A stretch of 45,040 bases of DNA from assembly GCA_025363155.1 (NCBI GenBank), contig JANYEL010000143.1, forward strand, positions 1-45,040. Reading direction: 5' to 3'. The notes beneath the pieces were generated by a model. That model was not told the origin of the DNA. It searched no databases and worked only from the letters and a program-made list of their open reading frames with translations. The position numbers and the translations under genes are program-made. Each line of letters begins with the position of its first letter. Within the stretch, counting starts at the first letter, position 1. Below, one piece after another: positions 35,002-44,684 of this stretch. This DNA is from Moraxellaceae bacterium. Lineage in GTDB: Bacteria > Pseudomonadota > Gammaproteobacteria > Pseudomonadales > Moraxellaceae.

Positions 35002-36546
35002 TTAATCCGATTCATAATCTCCGCATACCGTTAAATCTTTAGAGGCTTCAACTTTCGAGAAGCGAATTGCCAATGTGATTGTCGAGGCAACAAAAAGATT
35101 AATTAGTAACGCATACAAGGCGGAATAACCAGGAATGCTGTAACCATTGATCACTAATGTATAAATCGGTTTGAAGTTGACTGAATAAGCCATCCACGTT
35201 CCTATAACCATGCCGACGAACCAGCCAACCATCAGTGCGCGATGATCAAACCAGCGTGTATATAGCCCGATAAATACAGCAGGCAACACTTGAATGATCC
35301 ACACGCCGCCAAGCAGTTGGAGGTTAATTGCATATTGAGTGGGAATAAATAACACGAACAACAACGCACCGAACTTCACGGCTAAAGAGATATTTTTGGC
35401 AATAAAAGTCTCTTGTTTCGGTGTCACTGCAGGGTTAATAAATTCTTTATGAATGTTGCGCGTATACAGATTTGCCGCTGCAATTGACATGATCGCAGCA
35501 GGGACAAGTGCACCAATGCCGATCGCAGCAAAGGCCACACCTACAAACCATGAAGGGAAGCTGTGAATAAAGAGTGCTGGAATCGCGAAATTATTGCCAT
35601 ATTGAGCAAATCCTTGGGCAAATTCAGGCATGTCTTTGACGCCTGAAGCGATTGCCATATAGCCGAGTAATGCAATCAAACCCAGTAAAACAGAGTACGC
35701 AGGCAATAACATCATATTTTTACGCAAAGTATTCGCACTGCTAGATGATAGAGATGCTGTCATTGAGTGTGGATAGAGAAACAATGCCAAGGCCGAACCC
35801 ACAGCTAATGTGAAGTAAGCGCTAAATTGATTCAGACTGGTGTCAGAGGGTGCTTTCAGTAGTAATTTTTCAGCAGGAACCGCGTCGAAAATTTTACTAA
35901 AACCGCCGAGTTGCGCTGGGATAATAATAAACGCAGCAATAATCGTAATGTAGATCAGCACATCTTTGACCACTGCGATCATCGCAGGCGCACGCAGTCC
36001 ACTGGTATAGGTGTAAGCCGCCAAAATAATAAACGCCACAATCAGTGGTACCTCACCTAAAGCACCAGAGGTATCTACGCCTAAACCACCGATGATTACT
36101 TCAATACCGACCAGTTGCAACGCCACATAAGGCATCGTTGCCAGAATGCCAGTGACGGCAATCGCAAGGGCTAATAACGGACTGTTGTAACGTGCGCGAA
36201 TAAAGTCGGCAGGTGTCACAAACCCATGTTTACGTGACACTGACCATAGGCGTGGTAGGATCATAAAGGCTAATGGGTAAATCAAAATCGTGTAGGGAAT
36301 ACCAAAGAATCCAAACGCGCCCATACCAAATAGCAATGCTGGAACTGCAATAAAGGTATACGCCGTATATAAGTCACCGCCGAGCAAAAACCAAGTGATC
36401 CATGTCCCAAAACGGCGGCCAGCCAATCCCCATTCATCAAGTGAGTGAAGGTCGGCTTGTTTCCATCGCGCGGCGTAAAATCCTAGAATTGTGACGAATA
36501 AAAATAATGAAACAAAAACAATCGTTGCGGTCATATCCAACTTCAT
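35002..36546 (-). CDS. Sodium:solute symporter family protein, MctP-like
   Basis: A 514-residue inner-membrane transporter of the solute:sodium symporter family with about 13 membrane helices. The start (TATIVFVSLFLFVTILGFYA) and GGDLYTAYTFIAVPALLFG match the group of monocarboxylate permeases such as rhizobial MctP, which take up lactate, pyruvate or some amino acids. The pairing with a small DUF3311 protein, which overlaps it by four bases, is the standard arrangement for this subgroup. The substrate is inferred only from similarity. Confidence 0.85.
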   Translation of the reverse strand: MKLDMTATIVFVSLFLFVTILGFYAARWKQADLHSLDEWGLAGRRFGTWITWFLLGGDLYTAYTFIAVPALLFGMGAFGFFGIPYTILIYPLAFMILPRLWSVSRKHGFVTPADFIRARYNSPLLALAIAVTGILATMPYVALQLVGIEVIIGGLGVDTSGALGEVPLIVAFIILAAYTYTSGLRAPAMIAVVKDVLIYITIIAAFIIIPAQLGGFSKIFDAVPAEKLLLKAPSDTSLNQFSAYFTLAVGSALALFLYPHSMTASLSSSSANTLRKNMMLLPAYSVLLGLIALLGYMAIASGVKDMPEFAQGFAQYGNNFAIPALFIHSFPSWFVGVAFAAIGIGALVPAAIMSIAAANLYTRNIHKEFINPAVTPKQETFIAKNISLAVKFGALLFVLFIPTQYAINLQLLGGVWIIQVLPAVFIGLYTRWFDHRALMVGWFVGMVIGTWMAYSVNFKPIYTLVINGYSIPGYSALYALLINLFVASTITLAIRFSKVEASKDLTVCGDYESD

Positions 36547-36803
36547 GATTTTGTTTCCTTTGAATCGTTATCGTTTTTATCGGAGGCTTGTTTGTTGGCG
36601 ACTTGAACGTGTGCTTTGAAATACACGACACCAATGGTTGCTGCAGCAACAAAAACCAAAACCAATTGATACCAATAAAAGAAAGGAAAGCCGAATAGGC
36701 GAGGTTCCAAATGATTATAAGAAGGAACCCACAGTGCAAGAATCCAAGGAAATGCGAGTAGCCAATACCAGCGCTTGGTTTTGTTTTTTGGAAGATTATC
36801 CAT
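36543..36803 (-). CDS. DUF3311 small membrane protein, partner of the symporter
   Basis: An 86-residue protein with two membrane helices (WLLAFPWILALWVPSYNHLE and FYWYQLVLVFVAAATIGVVYF) and a charged tail. DUF3311 proteins are encoded directly before MctP-type symporters and probably assist or form part of the transporter. It overlaps the symporter gene by four bases (ATGA). A decayed copy of its start region lies at 40420-40514. Confidence 0.85.
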   Translation of the reverse strand: MDNLPKNKTKRWYWLLAFPWILALWVPSYNHLEPRLFGFPFFYWYQLVLVFVAAATIGVVYFKAHVQVANKQASDKNDNDSKETKS

Positions 36804-37029
36804 GATCTGAAAATCGAAAAAAGGTTATGCGGATATTAGAGGATTTTGCGCAAAAGTGCATAGCAGAAGAAATAATTTTGAGTCTTTGGCTTATTTTTCA
36901 TTATTTTTAGATGAATCTTTAGTTTTTTTTTGGCGTGCATTGTCAATAATAACCCTCCACTTGTCAGGGCTTTATCATCCTAAATCCACCATAGTGTCTC
37001 TTACCTCTACAGATATTGTCGGAAAATTC

Positions 37030-37929
37030 ATGAATGTCGCCGTCAAACACACTCACACTTCACAGTATCAACGGGCGGACATCCATGTTCGCAAAGATCT
37101 TGATTTCAAGATAAATCAGGTCCAAACCCGCTATTGGTATGAAAATAGCGCCATTAAGACGCGCATATTTGATGCGATCTGTTTTACTTTCCCAGAAGGC
37201 GAACGCTATTTCATTAGCAGTGTGCGTGCATTCAGAAATCAAATTACCAATCCTGAGTTAAAGGCACGTGTTGCGGATTTTATCAAGCAAGAAGCACAAC
37301 ATGGGATTGCCCATGACAAGATGAATCAGCATATCGAAAAACAAGGCATGCCTGTTGCTGCCATGCGCCTACAACTGAATAAGATGCTCAATACAATGCT
37401 TGAGAATCGCAGTGCAAAATATAATCTGGCGTTTACCGCAGCATCCGAGCATTTGACAGCGATGATGGCAGATGCTTTTTATACACACAAATCGACCTTG
37501 GCTCATATTGAGCCAAACTTTCGGGCGTTATTGGCGTGGCATGCGATTGAGGAGATGGAACATCGTGACGTGGCATTTGATGTGATGAGCGATGTTGCTC
37601 AAATCTCCTATTTTCCACGCGCCTTTGCAATGGTTGCTGTGTTGACCAAAGTAGGTATCTTGGATGTACGTCTCATTAATCAATTAATCAAAGCCGATGG
37701 CTATACGTTGATACAACGCATCCAGCTCTATCGTGAAGGGATCAGCTTTACATTTGGCAAGCATGGCGTCTTTACTCCAATGATAAAACCTACATTGAGC
37801 TGGTTTAAACCCAATTTTCATCCAAATAAGCATCCAGTTATTGCGCAGTATCCTGTATGGGTGAAAACTTTAGAGCGAACTAATGATCCTATTGCCGCAG
37901 GTGAAGCGTTCTGGGCAGCAGGAAAATAA
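37030..37929 (+). CDS. Putative metal-dependent hydrolase (PF10118 family)
   Basis: A 299-residue soluble protein of the predicted metal-dependent hydrolase family COG3687. The helical core holds repeated His and Glu residues fit for a di-metal site: FPEGERYFISSVR, KQEAQHGIAHDKMN, and LAWHAIEEMEHRDVAFD. The pattern of E...ExxH resembles ferritin-like proteins, so oxygenase chemistry is also possible. The frame opens far upstream, but that part looks like noncoding sequence; the ATG at 37030 with GGAAAA nearby gives the family's normal start. A terminator follows. Confidence 0.8.
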   Translation: MNVAVKHTHTSQYQRADIHVRKDLDFKINQVQTRYWYENSAIKTRIFDAICFTFPEGERYFISSVRAFRNQITNPELKARVADFIKQEAQHGIAHDKMNQHIEKQGMPVAAMRLQLNKMLNTMLENRSAKYNLAFTAASEHLTAMMADAFYTHKSTLAHIEPNFRALLAWHAIEEMEHRDVAFDVMSDVAQISYFPRAFAMVAVLTKVGILDVRLINQLIKADGYTLIQRIQLYREGISFTFGKHGVFTPMIKPTLSWFKPNFHPNKHPVIAQYPVWVKTLERTNDPIAAGEAFWAAGK

Positions 37930-37956
37930 AACACCCAGATTCACGATAAAACTCAT

Positions 37957-37986
37957 AAAAAACCTCGCCATGCTGCGAGGTTTTTT
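37957..37986. terminator. Bidirectional terminator after the metal-dependent hydrolase gene
   Basis: AAAAAACCTCGC, a six-base loop, GCGAGGTTTTTT (37957-37986): a perfect stem with A and T tracts, ending the hydrolase gene and the convergent esterase gene. Confidence 0.88.
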
Positions 37987-38028
37987 ATGTCAATCGTATT
38001 TCAATGGATCACGATTTTTTTAAAGATA

Positions 38029-39126
38029 TCAGGCATATTCATTACATGACAGTAAACGACCAAACGCTTGAGCTGCGAGAATCGTGGCTTGTTTTGCACT
38101 CTTATTTATGCTGGTATAGTTAATAAAACCATGGGTCTGACCTCTGATCAACAACTGCTGACAAGGTACTTCCTCATTGGAAAGTTTTTGGCAATATGCT
38201 ACGTTTTCATCTCTCAGAACATCATATTCAGGGATAACAATAACTGCAGGACAAACCCCTTTTAAGTTGCCTATGATAGGACTGAGCAATGGATCATTTG
38301 AGGCATAAGTACCTTTGTACACATAGTTTTCACGAACTGCATGAATGTCTTGATCTGTAATAAACAGTCCCTTACTGCACGTTTTTCGTGAGGGATAGTC
38401 TGCGATTTCTTGCAGATCAAGGCCTGGGTAAAATAATAATTGACCAGCCAAGGTATAACCCTTATTCACTGCCATTTGAGCCAGTACTGCGGCAATATTT
38501 CCTCCCGCACTATCGCCAGCGACAGCAATTTTCGTATCATCAATATTCAGGTCAGCCGCGTGATTGTAGACCCAAGTCAGTACATCCCATCCATCATCAA
38601 TGGCTGCAGCTGGTGCGAGTCGGTAATCGACACTCAGTACTGAAGCCTGAGCATATTTACAAATCAGACGACACGCTTCGTCATGGGTATCTAAATCACC
38701 CACTATAAAACCTCCACCATGAAAAAAAATGATCAAGGCTTGTGATTGTGTGCTCAATTTGTGAGTTGAAGTTCTATATAAGCGCACAGGCACTTGACCC
38801 GCAGATGTTTTAATTTTGAAATCTTGAACCCGCTCAACCTTAGTCGGAACACCAACGATCGACAGCGTATTCTTTCTAAAATCTTGACGGCTCTTGTGAT
38901 AATCATCTTGAAAAAGATCCCCACTACCAAACCGATGATGCACTGCAGCAAGTAAGCGCAGATGTGGATCAAGATTGGGATAGAGACTCTGATCCCCAAG
39001 ATTTTTGGCAAAATTCAAGAGCGCTTTTTCTGGAAAATGGGCAGTTAAGCGTCCCATTGTCCCCTTAAGGCGGGATAAGTGAAATTGAGGTATCGACGAT
39101 GGAAAATACATGGCGGACTCAGACAT
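38029..39126 (-). CDS. Alpha/beta hydrolase esterase, hormone-sensitive lipase family
   Basis: A 365-residue alpha/beta hydrolase_3 family esterase. The oxyanion-hole motif HGGGFIVGD (about residue 140), nucleophile motif GDSAGGN (about 210), acid in PEYDVLRDEN (about 300) and His in GQTHGFINY (about 330) give the complete triad. Such enzymes hydrolyse short- to medium-chain esters. There is no signal peptide. It is divergent from an AraC-type regulator gene with 161 bases between them, a layout that suggests control by that regulator. A second Met at residue 6 is an alternative start. Confidence 0.9.
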   Translation of the reverse strand: MSESAMYFPSSIPQFHLSRLKGTMGRLTAHFPEKALLNFAKNLGDQSLYPNLDPHLRLLAAVHHRFGSGDLFQDDYHKSRQDFRKNTLSIVGVPTKVERVQDFKIKTSAGQVPVRLYRTSTHKLSTQSQALIIFFHGGGFIVGDLDTHDEACRLICKYAQASVLSVDYRLAPAAAIDDGWDVLTWVYNHAADLNIDDTKIAVAGDSAGGNIAAVLAQMAVNKGYTLAGQLLFYPGLDLQEIADYPSRKTCSKGLFITDQDIHAVRENYVYKGTYASNDPLLSPIIGNLKGVCPAVIVIPEYDVLRDENVAYCQKLSNEEVPCQQLLIRGQTHGFINYTSINKSAKQATILAAQAFGRLLSCNEYA

Positions 39127-39287
39127 TGTTAAACCTACATTTTCCAGATAAATTGATGATCAGACAGTACATTGGGCGACAGAGAAATGACGTGAGATGC
39201 CAATCTGCTGATGAATATTGATCCAAAAGATGCAGAACGAAAAAGATCATGTGATAATTTAGAAATCTAAATGCCTGCTGAATAAGA

Positions 39288-40325
39288 ATGACGATTCCAC
39301 GAAATTTTGATCAAGCGACTATTCCCGGAACCTATGTCCATATCCTGATAGATATCGTCTCTCGCTGGCATATTTCGGCCGAATTATTCCTGTGGGGCAG
39401 TGGCATCACACAAGAGCAGTTAAAAGACATCCGTTGGCATGTCAGCTATTCGGTTTATGCTAAATTGCTACAGCGAGCTGTCGAACTGACTCAAGAACCT
39501 GGATTGGGCTTTTACTTTGGCATGCAACTTAAAGTCAGCTCGCATGGCTTAATGGGCTTGACCGTATCGGTCGCCAAAAATATGCGTGAAGCGATCGAAA
39601 CACTGATTCACTTTGCTAAATTACAAGGAACTGCCGCTCGGTTCCGTTTGGAAGTAGGCGAGCAAGCATCCTTATATATCGAGGAGAATTTTTTTGACTT
39701 CAACAATGAACTTGATCGTCTGGCCTATGAAATAGGTACCATATATGTTGTGATTGGTCTCATTAATATGGTGCGGTCGGTTACAAATTCAGAGTTTAAA
39801 CCCGAAGTTGATCTTCGATGTGCAGAACCTCAATATTTTGAGCGTTTTGCTAATATTTTAAATGCCATGATTGAAACCATTCATTATGAACAGCCTTTAA
39901 CCTGTCTAAGGTTCCCTCTTTCATTTTTAGAGCTTCCGCTCGTCACTGCCGATCCTGTCACGGCAAACCTCTTGAGAGAGCAGTGTCAACAAGAGTTGGA
40001 TGAACTGATTTCACATCAGAATATTGCTCATCTAGTCCGTGAGTTGATTTATGACGAGGCTACAGGGATCCGGGGTATTGAGGAAGTCGCTGATAAACTG
40101 AAGATGTCTGTACGCACATTACAACGGATTCTGCAAGAAAATGGTTCTCAATTCCAGCGGATTTATAATAATGTTCGGATGCACAAAGCCAAATTTCTTC
40201 TTGAGTATAAGGAGTTGTCTTTGATAGAAATTGCTGACAAGTTGAGCTATTCTGATGTGACCAGCTTCAATCGTGCGTTTAAGAATTATGCGGGCATTTC
40301 GCCGGGTAAGTTTAGAGTTAAGTAG
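39288..40325 (+). CDS. AraC-family transcriptional regulator
   Basis: A 345-residue regulator with an N-terminal ligand-binding domain of the PF12625 type (AELFLWGSGITQEQLKDIRW, LGFYFGMQLKVSSHGLMG) and a C-terminal AraC/XylS DNA-binding domain with two helix-turn-helix units (RGIEEVADKLKMSVRTLQRI and SLIEIADKLSYSDVTSFNRA, then PGKFR). Regulators of this type often control an adjacent divergent esterase or lipid-degradation gene, as VirS does for the mycobacterial mymA operon. The ATG at 39288 has only a weak ribosome site. Confidence 0.9.
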   Translation: MTIPRNFDQATIPGTYVHILIDIVSRWHISAELFLWGSGITQEQLKDIRWHVSYSVYAKLLQRAVELTQEPGLGFYFGMQLKVSSHGLMGLTVSVAKNMREAIETLIHFAKLQGTAARFRLEVGEQASLYIEENFFDFNNELDRLAYEIGTIYVVIGLINMVRSVTNSEFKPEVDLRCAEPQYFERFANILNAMIETIHYEQPLTCLRFPLSFLELPLVTADPVTANLLREQCQQELDELISHQNIAHLVRELIYDEATGIRGIEEVADKLKMSVRTLQRILQENGSQFQRIYNNVRMHKAKFLLEYKELSLIEIADKLSYSDVTSFNRAFKNYAGISPGKFRVK

Positions 40326-40419
40326 ACGAATAGGTAAATGATTTAACAACTGTATTTCTATGTTTAGAATCAGTTTTTCAAGCTGAAGCAAGAGTTCAAG
40401 AGAAGATTAGTGGCTAATT

Positions 40420-40514
40420 CCAGCGCTTGGGGTAGTTTTCTGAAAGATTGTCCAAGATCTAAAAGTCGCAAAAAAGATTAAGGGGATATTAGATGATTTT
40501 GAGGGGTTATGCAT
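40420..40514 (-). pseudogene. Decayed duplicate of the DUF3311 gene start and its upstream region
   Basis: This stretch aligns over about 95 bases, at roughly three quarters identity by eye, with 36768-36861, which holds the first codons of the DUF3311 gene and its leader. Shared runs include CCAGCGCTTGG and GGATATTAGA. On the minus strand the copy reads TTG at 40453-40455, then DNLSENYPKRWN and a TAG at 40414-40416, against MDNLPKNKTKRWYW in the intact gene. The orientation is the same as in the original. It is a remnant, not a gene. Confidence 0.75.
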
Positions 40515-40549
40515 GAATTTGAAAAGCACTTAGTTGATTAGACTTACTA

Positions 40550-40882
40550 CTAACTGTTAAAGTATTTATTGTATTGTGAGGGAAATAGTCTTTGATATTG
40601 CACATGGTCTATTCCACATGCTGTAATCCAAATTTCGTCTAATTCCTGAGAGAAGTCTTCAATTTTTATAAAAATAGGGATTACTGTTTCGCCACCAATT
40701 AATCGAATTGTAAGATTTAAATGGTCTTGTGAACTTTCTCGACTTGCGACAAAGTCGGCTTGGATATTTGTATAGGCTGTTAAAGGATAAAAAATCCCTT
40801 CAGCAACACCCATTGGAGGGTCACCGCCCTCCAATTCTGAATGACCGACTACGATAGAGCTACTTAATACTTCAAATCGCAT
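40550..40882 (-). CDS. Hypothetical protein
   Basis: A 110-residue soluble protein that I cannot assign. It has a beta-rich look, with the segments VLSSSIVVGHSELEGGDPPM and GVAEGIFYPLTAYTNIQADF near the start, which I recall vaguely from unassigned small proteins, and an acidic middle (IKIEDFSQELDEIW). No signal or membrane segment is visible. It starts 22 bases after the lipA stop in the same direction, so it may be co-transcribed with lipA. The ribosome site is poor. Confidence 0.6.
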   Translation of the reverse strand: MRFEVLSSSIVVGHSELEGGDPPMGVAEGIFYPLTAYTNIQADFVASRESSQDHLNLTIRLIGGETVIPIFIKIEDFSQELDEIWITACGIDHVQYQRLFPSQYNKYFNS

Positions 40883-40904
40883 AAAGAGCTAATCCCATCA
40901 TTAA

Positions 40905-41939
40905 TCAACCCACCACCTTAGCACTTCTGCGCACTGGCGGTACAGGCTCGCCGCGATATTGACGATCCGCAAAATAACTTGAACGCACCATTGGCGCCGC
41001 CCAAATATTTCTAAAACCTAATGTTTGTCCATGAGCAGTGTAACGCTCAAATTCTTCTGGATGTACAAAACGCTCAACAGGCGCATGGCTTTTTGAGGGC
41101 TGTAAATATTGTCCAATCGTAATGTAATCCACATCATGCGCTCGCAAATCATCGAGCAGCGCGAGCACTTCTTCTTCAGTTTCACCTAATCCAACCATCA
41201 GGCCGCATTTGGTTGGAATATCAGGACACACTTCTTTGAATTTTTTCAATAAATTTAATGAATGTTGATAATCTGAACCTGGACGCATAGCTTTATAAAG
41301 GCGCGGAACCGTTTCAATATTATGATTAAACACATCAGGTGGACATTCCGCCATGATGCGCAGCGCTATATCCATACGACCACGGAAGTCAGGCACAAGG
41401 ATTTCAAGGAGTGTATCAGGACTGGTTTTGCGTGTTTCAGTAATACAATCGACAAAATGCTGTGCGCCGCCATCGAGTAAATCATCCCGATCAACCGACG
41501 TGATCACGGCATATTTCAAACCTAAGCCTAAAATAGTATCCGCCATATGACGCGGTTCATCGGCATCGAGCGCATTCGGACGACCATGTGCCACATCACA
41601 AAACGGACAACGACGGGTACAAATATCACCCATAATCATAAAAGTAGCCGTACCACCACCAAAACATTCCGCAAGGTTCGGGCAAGCCGCCTCCTCACAA
41701 ACCGTATTGAGCTTCTGCGCACGCAAAGTATCTTTAATGCGCTGTACTTCTGCTGGCGCAGTCATTTTCACCCGAATCCAATCAGGCTTACGCGGCAGTT
41801 CTACAGTCGGAATAATTTTGACGGGAATACGCGCCATTTTTTCCGCACCCCGTAGCTTCTCGCCTTGAATGGCCTTTTGTGGCACTGGGTGAGTGTTTTC
41901 GGGGGTCATGGCGTTTGTCGCGAGAGGGGATGTAGACAT
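40905..41939 (-). CDS. lipA: Lipoyl synthase LipA
   Basis: A 344-residue radical-SAM enzyme that inserts two sulfur atoms into protein-bound octanoyl groups to make lipoate. The auxiliary cluster motif [12 protein letters not shown] has C81, C86 and C92; the radical-SAM motif CTRRCPFC has C107, C111 and C114. The C-terminal [10 protein letters not shown] carries the conserved Ser that ligates the auxiliary cluster. The frame extends 37 codons further, but the ATG at 41937-41939 ([10 protein letters not shown]) gives a normal length. lipB is not in the window. Confidence 0.95.
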   Translation of the reverse strand: MSTSPLATNAMTPENTHPVPQKAIQGEKLRGAEKMARIPVKIIPTVELPRKPDWIRVKMTAPAEVQRIKDTLRAQKLNTVCEEAACPNLAECFGGGTATFMIMGDICTRRCPFCDVAHGRPNALDADEPRHMADTILGLGLKYAVITSVDRDDLLDGGAQHFVDCITETRKTSPDTLLEILVPDFRGRMDIALRIMAECPPDVFNHNIETVPRLYKAMRPGSDYQHSLNLLKKFKEVCPDIPTKCGLMVGLGETEEEVLALLDDLRAHDVDYITIGQYLQPSKSHAPVERFVHPEEFERYTAHGQTLGFRNIWAAPMVRSSYFADRQYRGEPVPPVRRSAKVVG

Positions 41940-42176
41940 TGAAAGGCTTTGCCTCTGCTCATCAAGCAATATATGTTGTAGTGATAGATTATAAGGCAGA
42001 TGAACATGGGATGGCATGTGATCAAGTGATTTTATTCTGATAATGATCATAAAAATCTGTGATGTGGGTATGTCAGTTTTTTTGTTGATGATTGATAAAG
42101 AAGTCGAGTTTTAATAGTAATATAACCTTTATAAATTAAGCCGTTTAGCTATTTTTACACCTATTGAGAGCTTGTT

Positions 42177-43595
42177 ATGCCACGCAAAATCAAAACCCCA
42201 GACCAACCCCAAAATAAATTTGATGCGATTGTGCTCGGGGCAGGACCAGGCGGTGAGGGTGCTGCCATGAAATTGGCAAAAAGTGGGCGACGTGTTGCAG
42301 TCGTTGATCAGCGCGATACGGTTGGTGGTAATTGCGCGCATGTGGGCACCATTCCCAGTAAAATGTTGCGTCAAACGGTTTTTAATATCATGCGTTATCA
42401 ACGCGATCCACTGTTTCAAAAAGTCGGTGAATGGAAACACGTTCCGCTGAATAAGATTCTTGGTAGTGCGCGTAAAGTGATTAATCAGCAAGTTGAAACG
42501 CACACGCGATTTTATGAACGCAATCAAATCGAAATTTTTCACGGTCACGCGACGATCAATGACCCACATTCATTGACGGTACATTTACGTGATGGTGGTC
42601 AGGAAACGCTTAGTTTTGATCAACTTTTGATTGCAACGGGCAGTCGGCCATATCAACCGAAAGAACTTGATTTTAATCATCCTCGTGTCTTTGATAGCGA
42701 TAAAATTTTAACGCTCGATTATCCAATCCAAAAAATTATTATTTATGGCGCGGGTGTAATTGGCTGTGAATATGCGTCTATTTTTATTGGTTTGGGTTAT
42801 AAGGTCGAGTTAATTAATACCCAAGCACAATTACTCAATTATTTGGATAATGAAATTGCCGATGCGTTGTCTTATTACTTGCGTGAATTGGGTGTTTTGA
42901 TTCGTCATAATGAAATGATCGACACTTTAGAAACACATGAAGATTATGTTATTTTAAATCTAAAAAGTGGTAAAAAAATTAAAGCTGATGCCATTCTTTG
43001 GTGTAATGGTCGCTCTGGAAATACCGATGGGATGGGGCTAGATAATCTTGGATTGAAGACTAATAGTCGTGGTCAGCTATCGGTGAATGATCATTATCAA
43101 ACTGAAGTACCGCACGTACATGCCGCAGGTGATGTGATTGGTTGGCCTTCACTTGCTTCGGCAGCGTATGATCAAGGTCGCTGTGCTGGTGCGCATATGG
43201 TCGGTGAGGAAAATGTTCTGCCTGTGACGAATATTCCGACTGGTATTTATACAATTCCAGAGATTTCTTCACTCGGTAAAACAGAGCAAGAGTTGACCGA
43301 AGAAAAGGTTCCTTATGAAGTCGGGCAGGCATCTTTTAAGCATCTTGCGCGCGCACAAATTACGGGCGATACCGTCGGCGTTTTAAAATTGTTATTCCAT
43401 CGTGAAACTTTGGAAATATTAGGGATTCACTGTTTTGGTAATAATGCGGCTGAGATTGTGCATATTGGACAAGCGGTGATGATGTGTAAGAGTAATAATA
43501 GTATTCATTATTTTACTCAAACGACATTCAATTATCCGACCATGGCGGAAGCCTATCGTGTTGCAGCGTTGAATGGTTTGAATCGTTTGTTTTGA
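42177..43595 (+). CDS. sthA: Soluble pyridine nucleotide transhydrogenase SthA
   Basis: A 472-residue FAD flavoprotein that moves electrons between NADPH and NAD+. The N-terminal FAD motif [17 protein letters not shown], the NAD(P) motif [13 protein letters not shown] near residue 190 and the [13 protein letters not shown] segment are complete. The redox-active pair CxxxxC of related disulfide reductases is absent: [13 protein letters not shown] keeps one Cys only, which is the SthA hallmark. GAGAG seven bases before the ATG supports the start. It is divergent from lipA. Confidence 0.94.
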   Translation: MPRKIKTPDQPQNKFDAIVLGAGPGGEGAAMKLAKSGRRVAVVDQRDTVGGNCAHVGTIPSKMLRQTVFNIMRYQRDPLFQKVGEWKHVPLNKILGSARKVINQQVETHTRFYERNQIEIFHGHATINDPHSLTVHLRDGGQETLSFDQLLIATGSRPYQPKELDFNHPRVFDSDKILTLDYPIQKIIIYGAGVIGCEYASIFIGLGYKVELINTQAQLLNYLDNEIADALSYYLRELGVLIRHNEMIDTLETHEDYVILNLKSGKKIKADAILWCNGRSGNTDGMGLDNLGLKTNSRGQLSVNDHYQTEVPHVHAAGDVIGWPSLASAAYDQGRCAGAHMVGEENVLPVTNIPTGIYTIPEISSLGKTEQELTEEKVPYEVGQASFKHLARAQITGDTVGVLKLLFHRETLEILGIHCFGNNAAEIVHIGQAVMMCKSNNSIHYFTQTTFNYPTMAEAYRVAALNGLNRLF

Positions 43596-43632
43596 TATTA
43601 ATGCATGCATTTGATTCTGAGCGAAAACTAAT

Positions 43633-44622
43633 ATGACTGTTGAAGATGTTATTGAGAGCGATCTACCAACCATTTCTGGGGAATGGTCTTTTATACTAAA
43701 TTGCATTGAGATAACTTGCGATTTGCCATTCGAGATTTCAACTGGAATACGAATCAATAAAGCTTCATTCGACCAAGTGGTTAAAATAAAAGAGAGATTG
43801 ATATCATTGTTGGGTGGGGATTACCATAAGGGAATAGAATCACTCTATGAAAAGGGGTTTATAAAATCACCAGAATTTCCAAATCAGTTTTTACCAACAG
43901 AATTGCCTCAAGAAAAGTGGAGGTACTATATAGTTGAAATTGATGATGATACCGGTAAGAAGAAAATATACTTGCAATTTGCTTCAAATACTTCATTGTT
44001 ACCAATGGATATTATCTCATTATCTTTTAAAAACAATGATGTATCAGGTTGGCGTACTGGTTCAGCGCATAATTTTTTCTTTGGTAAAATTGCTGGGCCA
44101 GCAAAACGTGCTGGACTTGATGAATTACTTGATCTTTCAGAAGCATATAATTTATATGTTAATACGACTGGCGGTGTTTGCACGCAATCGGAATATCCTG
44201 AATTGGTGCGAGCCCAAGAGTTATTGGATAATCTTAGCTTAATCCCAGAATTTTCAGGTTTTCACATATTAGGCTTGTTTTCGATAATTGAGATGCTTAT
44301 TACGCACAACCCGAAATTGGAAGATCGTGGAGATACAATAACACATCAAATGCAATCAAAAATTCCACTTCTTTCCAAACGTTTTAAACACAAAATCGAT
44401 TCAGAATCTTTTTTTGGTGAAGTTTCTGATAAAAAAATCTGGGCTGCTTTATATAAATATAGGAGTGCCATTGCTCATGGCGGTACAGCGGACTTCAAAG
44501 GTGATTTACAAGTACTAAAAAGTGAAACTAAAGCTAAAGAATTCTTATTGGATGTAGTAAGAAAAATGATTCGTCATGCTCTTTCTGAACCCATACTCTA
44601 TCAAGATTTACGTTTATGCTGA
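43633..44622 (+). CDS. Uncharacterised protein with an ApeA/HEPN-like C-terminal domain
   Basis: A 329-residue protein of no firm family. The C-terminal third (about residues 210-320) resembles the ApeA-like HEPN fold: a helix with an Ile/Leu-rich FSIIEMLITHNP, then THQMQSKIPLLSKRF, and YKYRSAIAHGG, where R277-x4-H282 is the classic HEPN RNase motif. The N-terminal part (about 1-190) is mixed and unassigned. HEPN proteins with this motif cut RNA and often act in toxin or anti-phage systems; that role here is inference. The gene looks more AT-rich than its neighbours and uses many ATA and AGA codons. It starts 37 bases after sthA, and a mobile-element end lies 280 bases downstream. Confidence 0.65.
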   Translation: MTVEDVIESDLPTISGEWSFILNCIEITCDLPFEISTGIRINKASFDQVVKIKERLISLLGGDYHKGIESLYEKGFIKSPEFPNQFLPTELPQEKWRYYIVEIDDDTGKKKIYLQFASNTSLLPMDIISLSFKNNDVSGWRTGSAHNFFFGKIAGPAKRAGLDELLDLSEAYNLYVNTTGGVCTQSEYPELVRAQELLDNLSLIPEFSGFHILGLFSIIEMLITHNPKLEDRGDTITHQMQSKIPLLSKRFKHKIDSESFFGEVSDKKIWAALYKYRSAIAHGGTADFKGDLQVLKSETKAKEFLLDVVRKMIRHALSEPILYQDLRLC

Positions 44623-44684
44623 ACAAAAAATAACTAGTTAAATGAATTGACTAGTGGTTAGTAATATACCATTAGATAACTATT

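Noticed and set aside
36856-37029. N-terminal extension of the metal-dependent hydrolase
   Set aside because: The 58 extra residues look like translated noncoding DNA, part of it matches the repeat at 40.4 kb, and the ATG at 37030 gives the usual start.
42129-42569. Minus-strand frame of 146 codons over the start of sthA
   Set aside because: It lies opposite a well-supported gene and has no family features.
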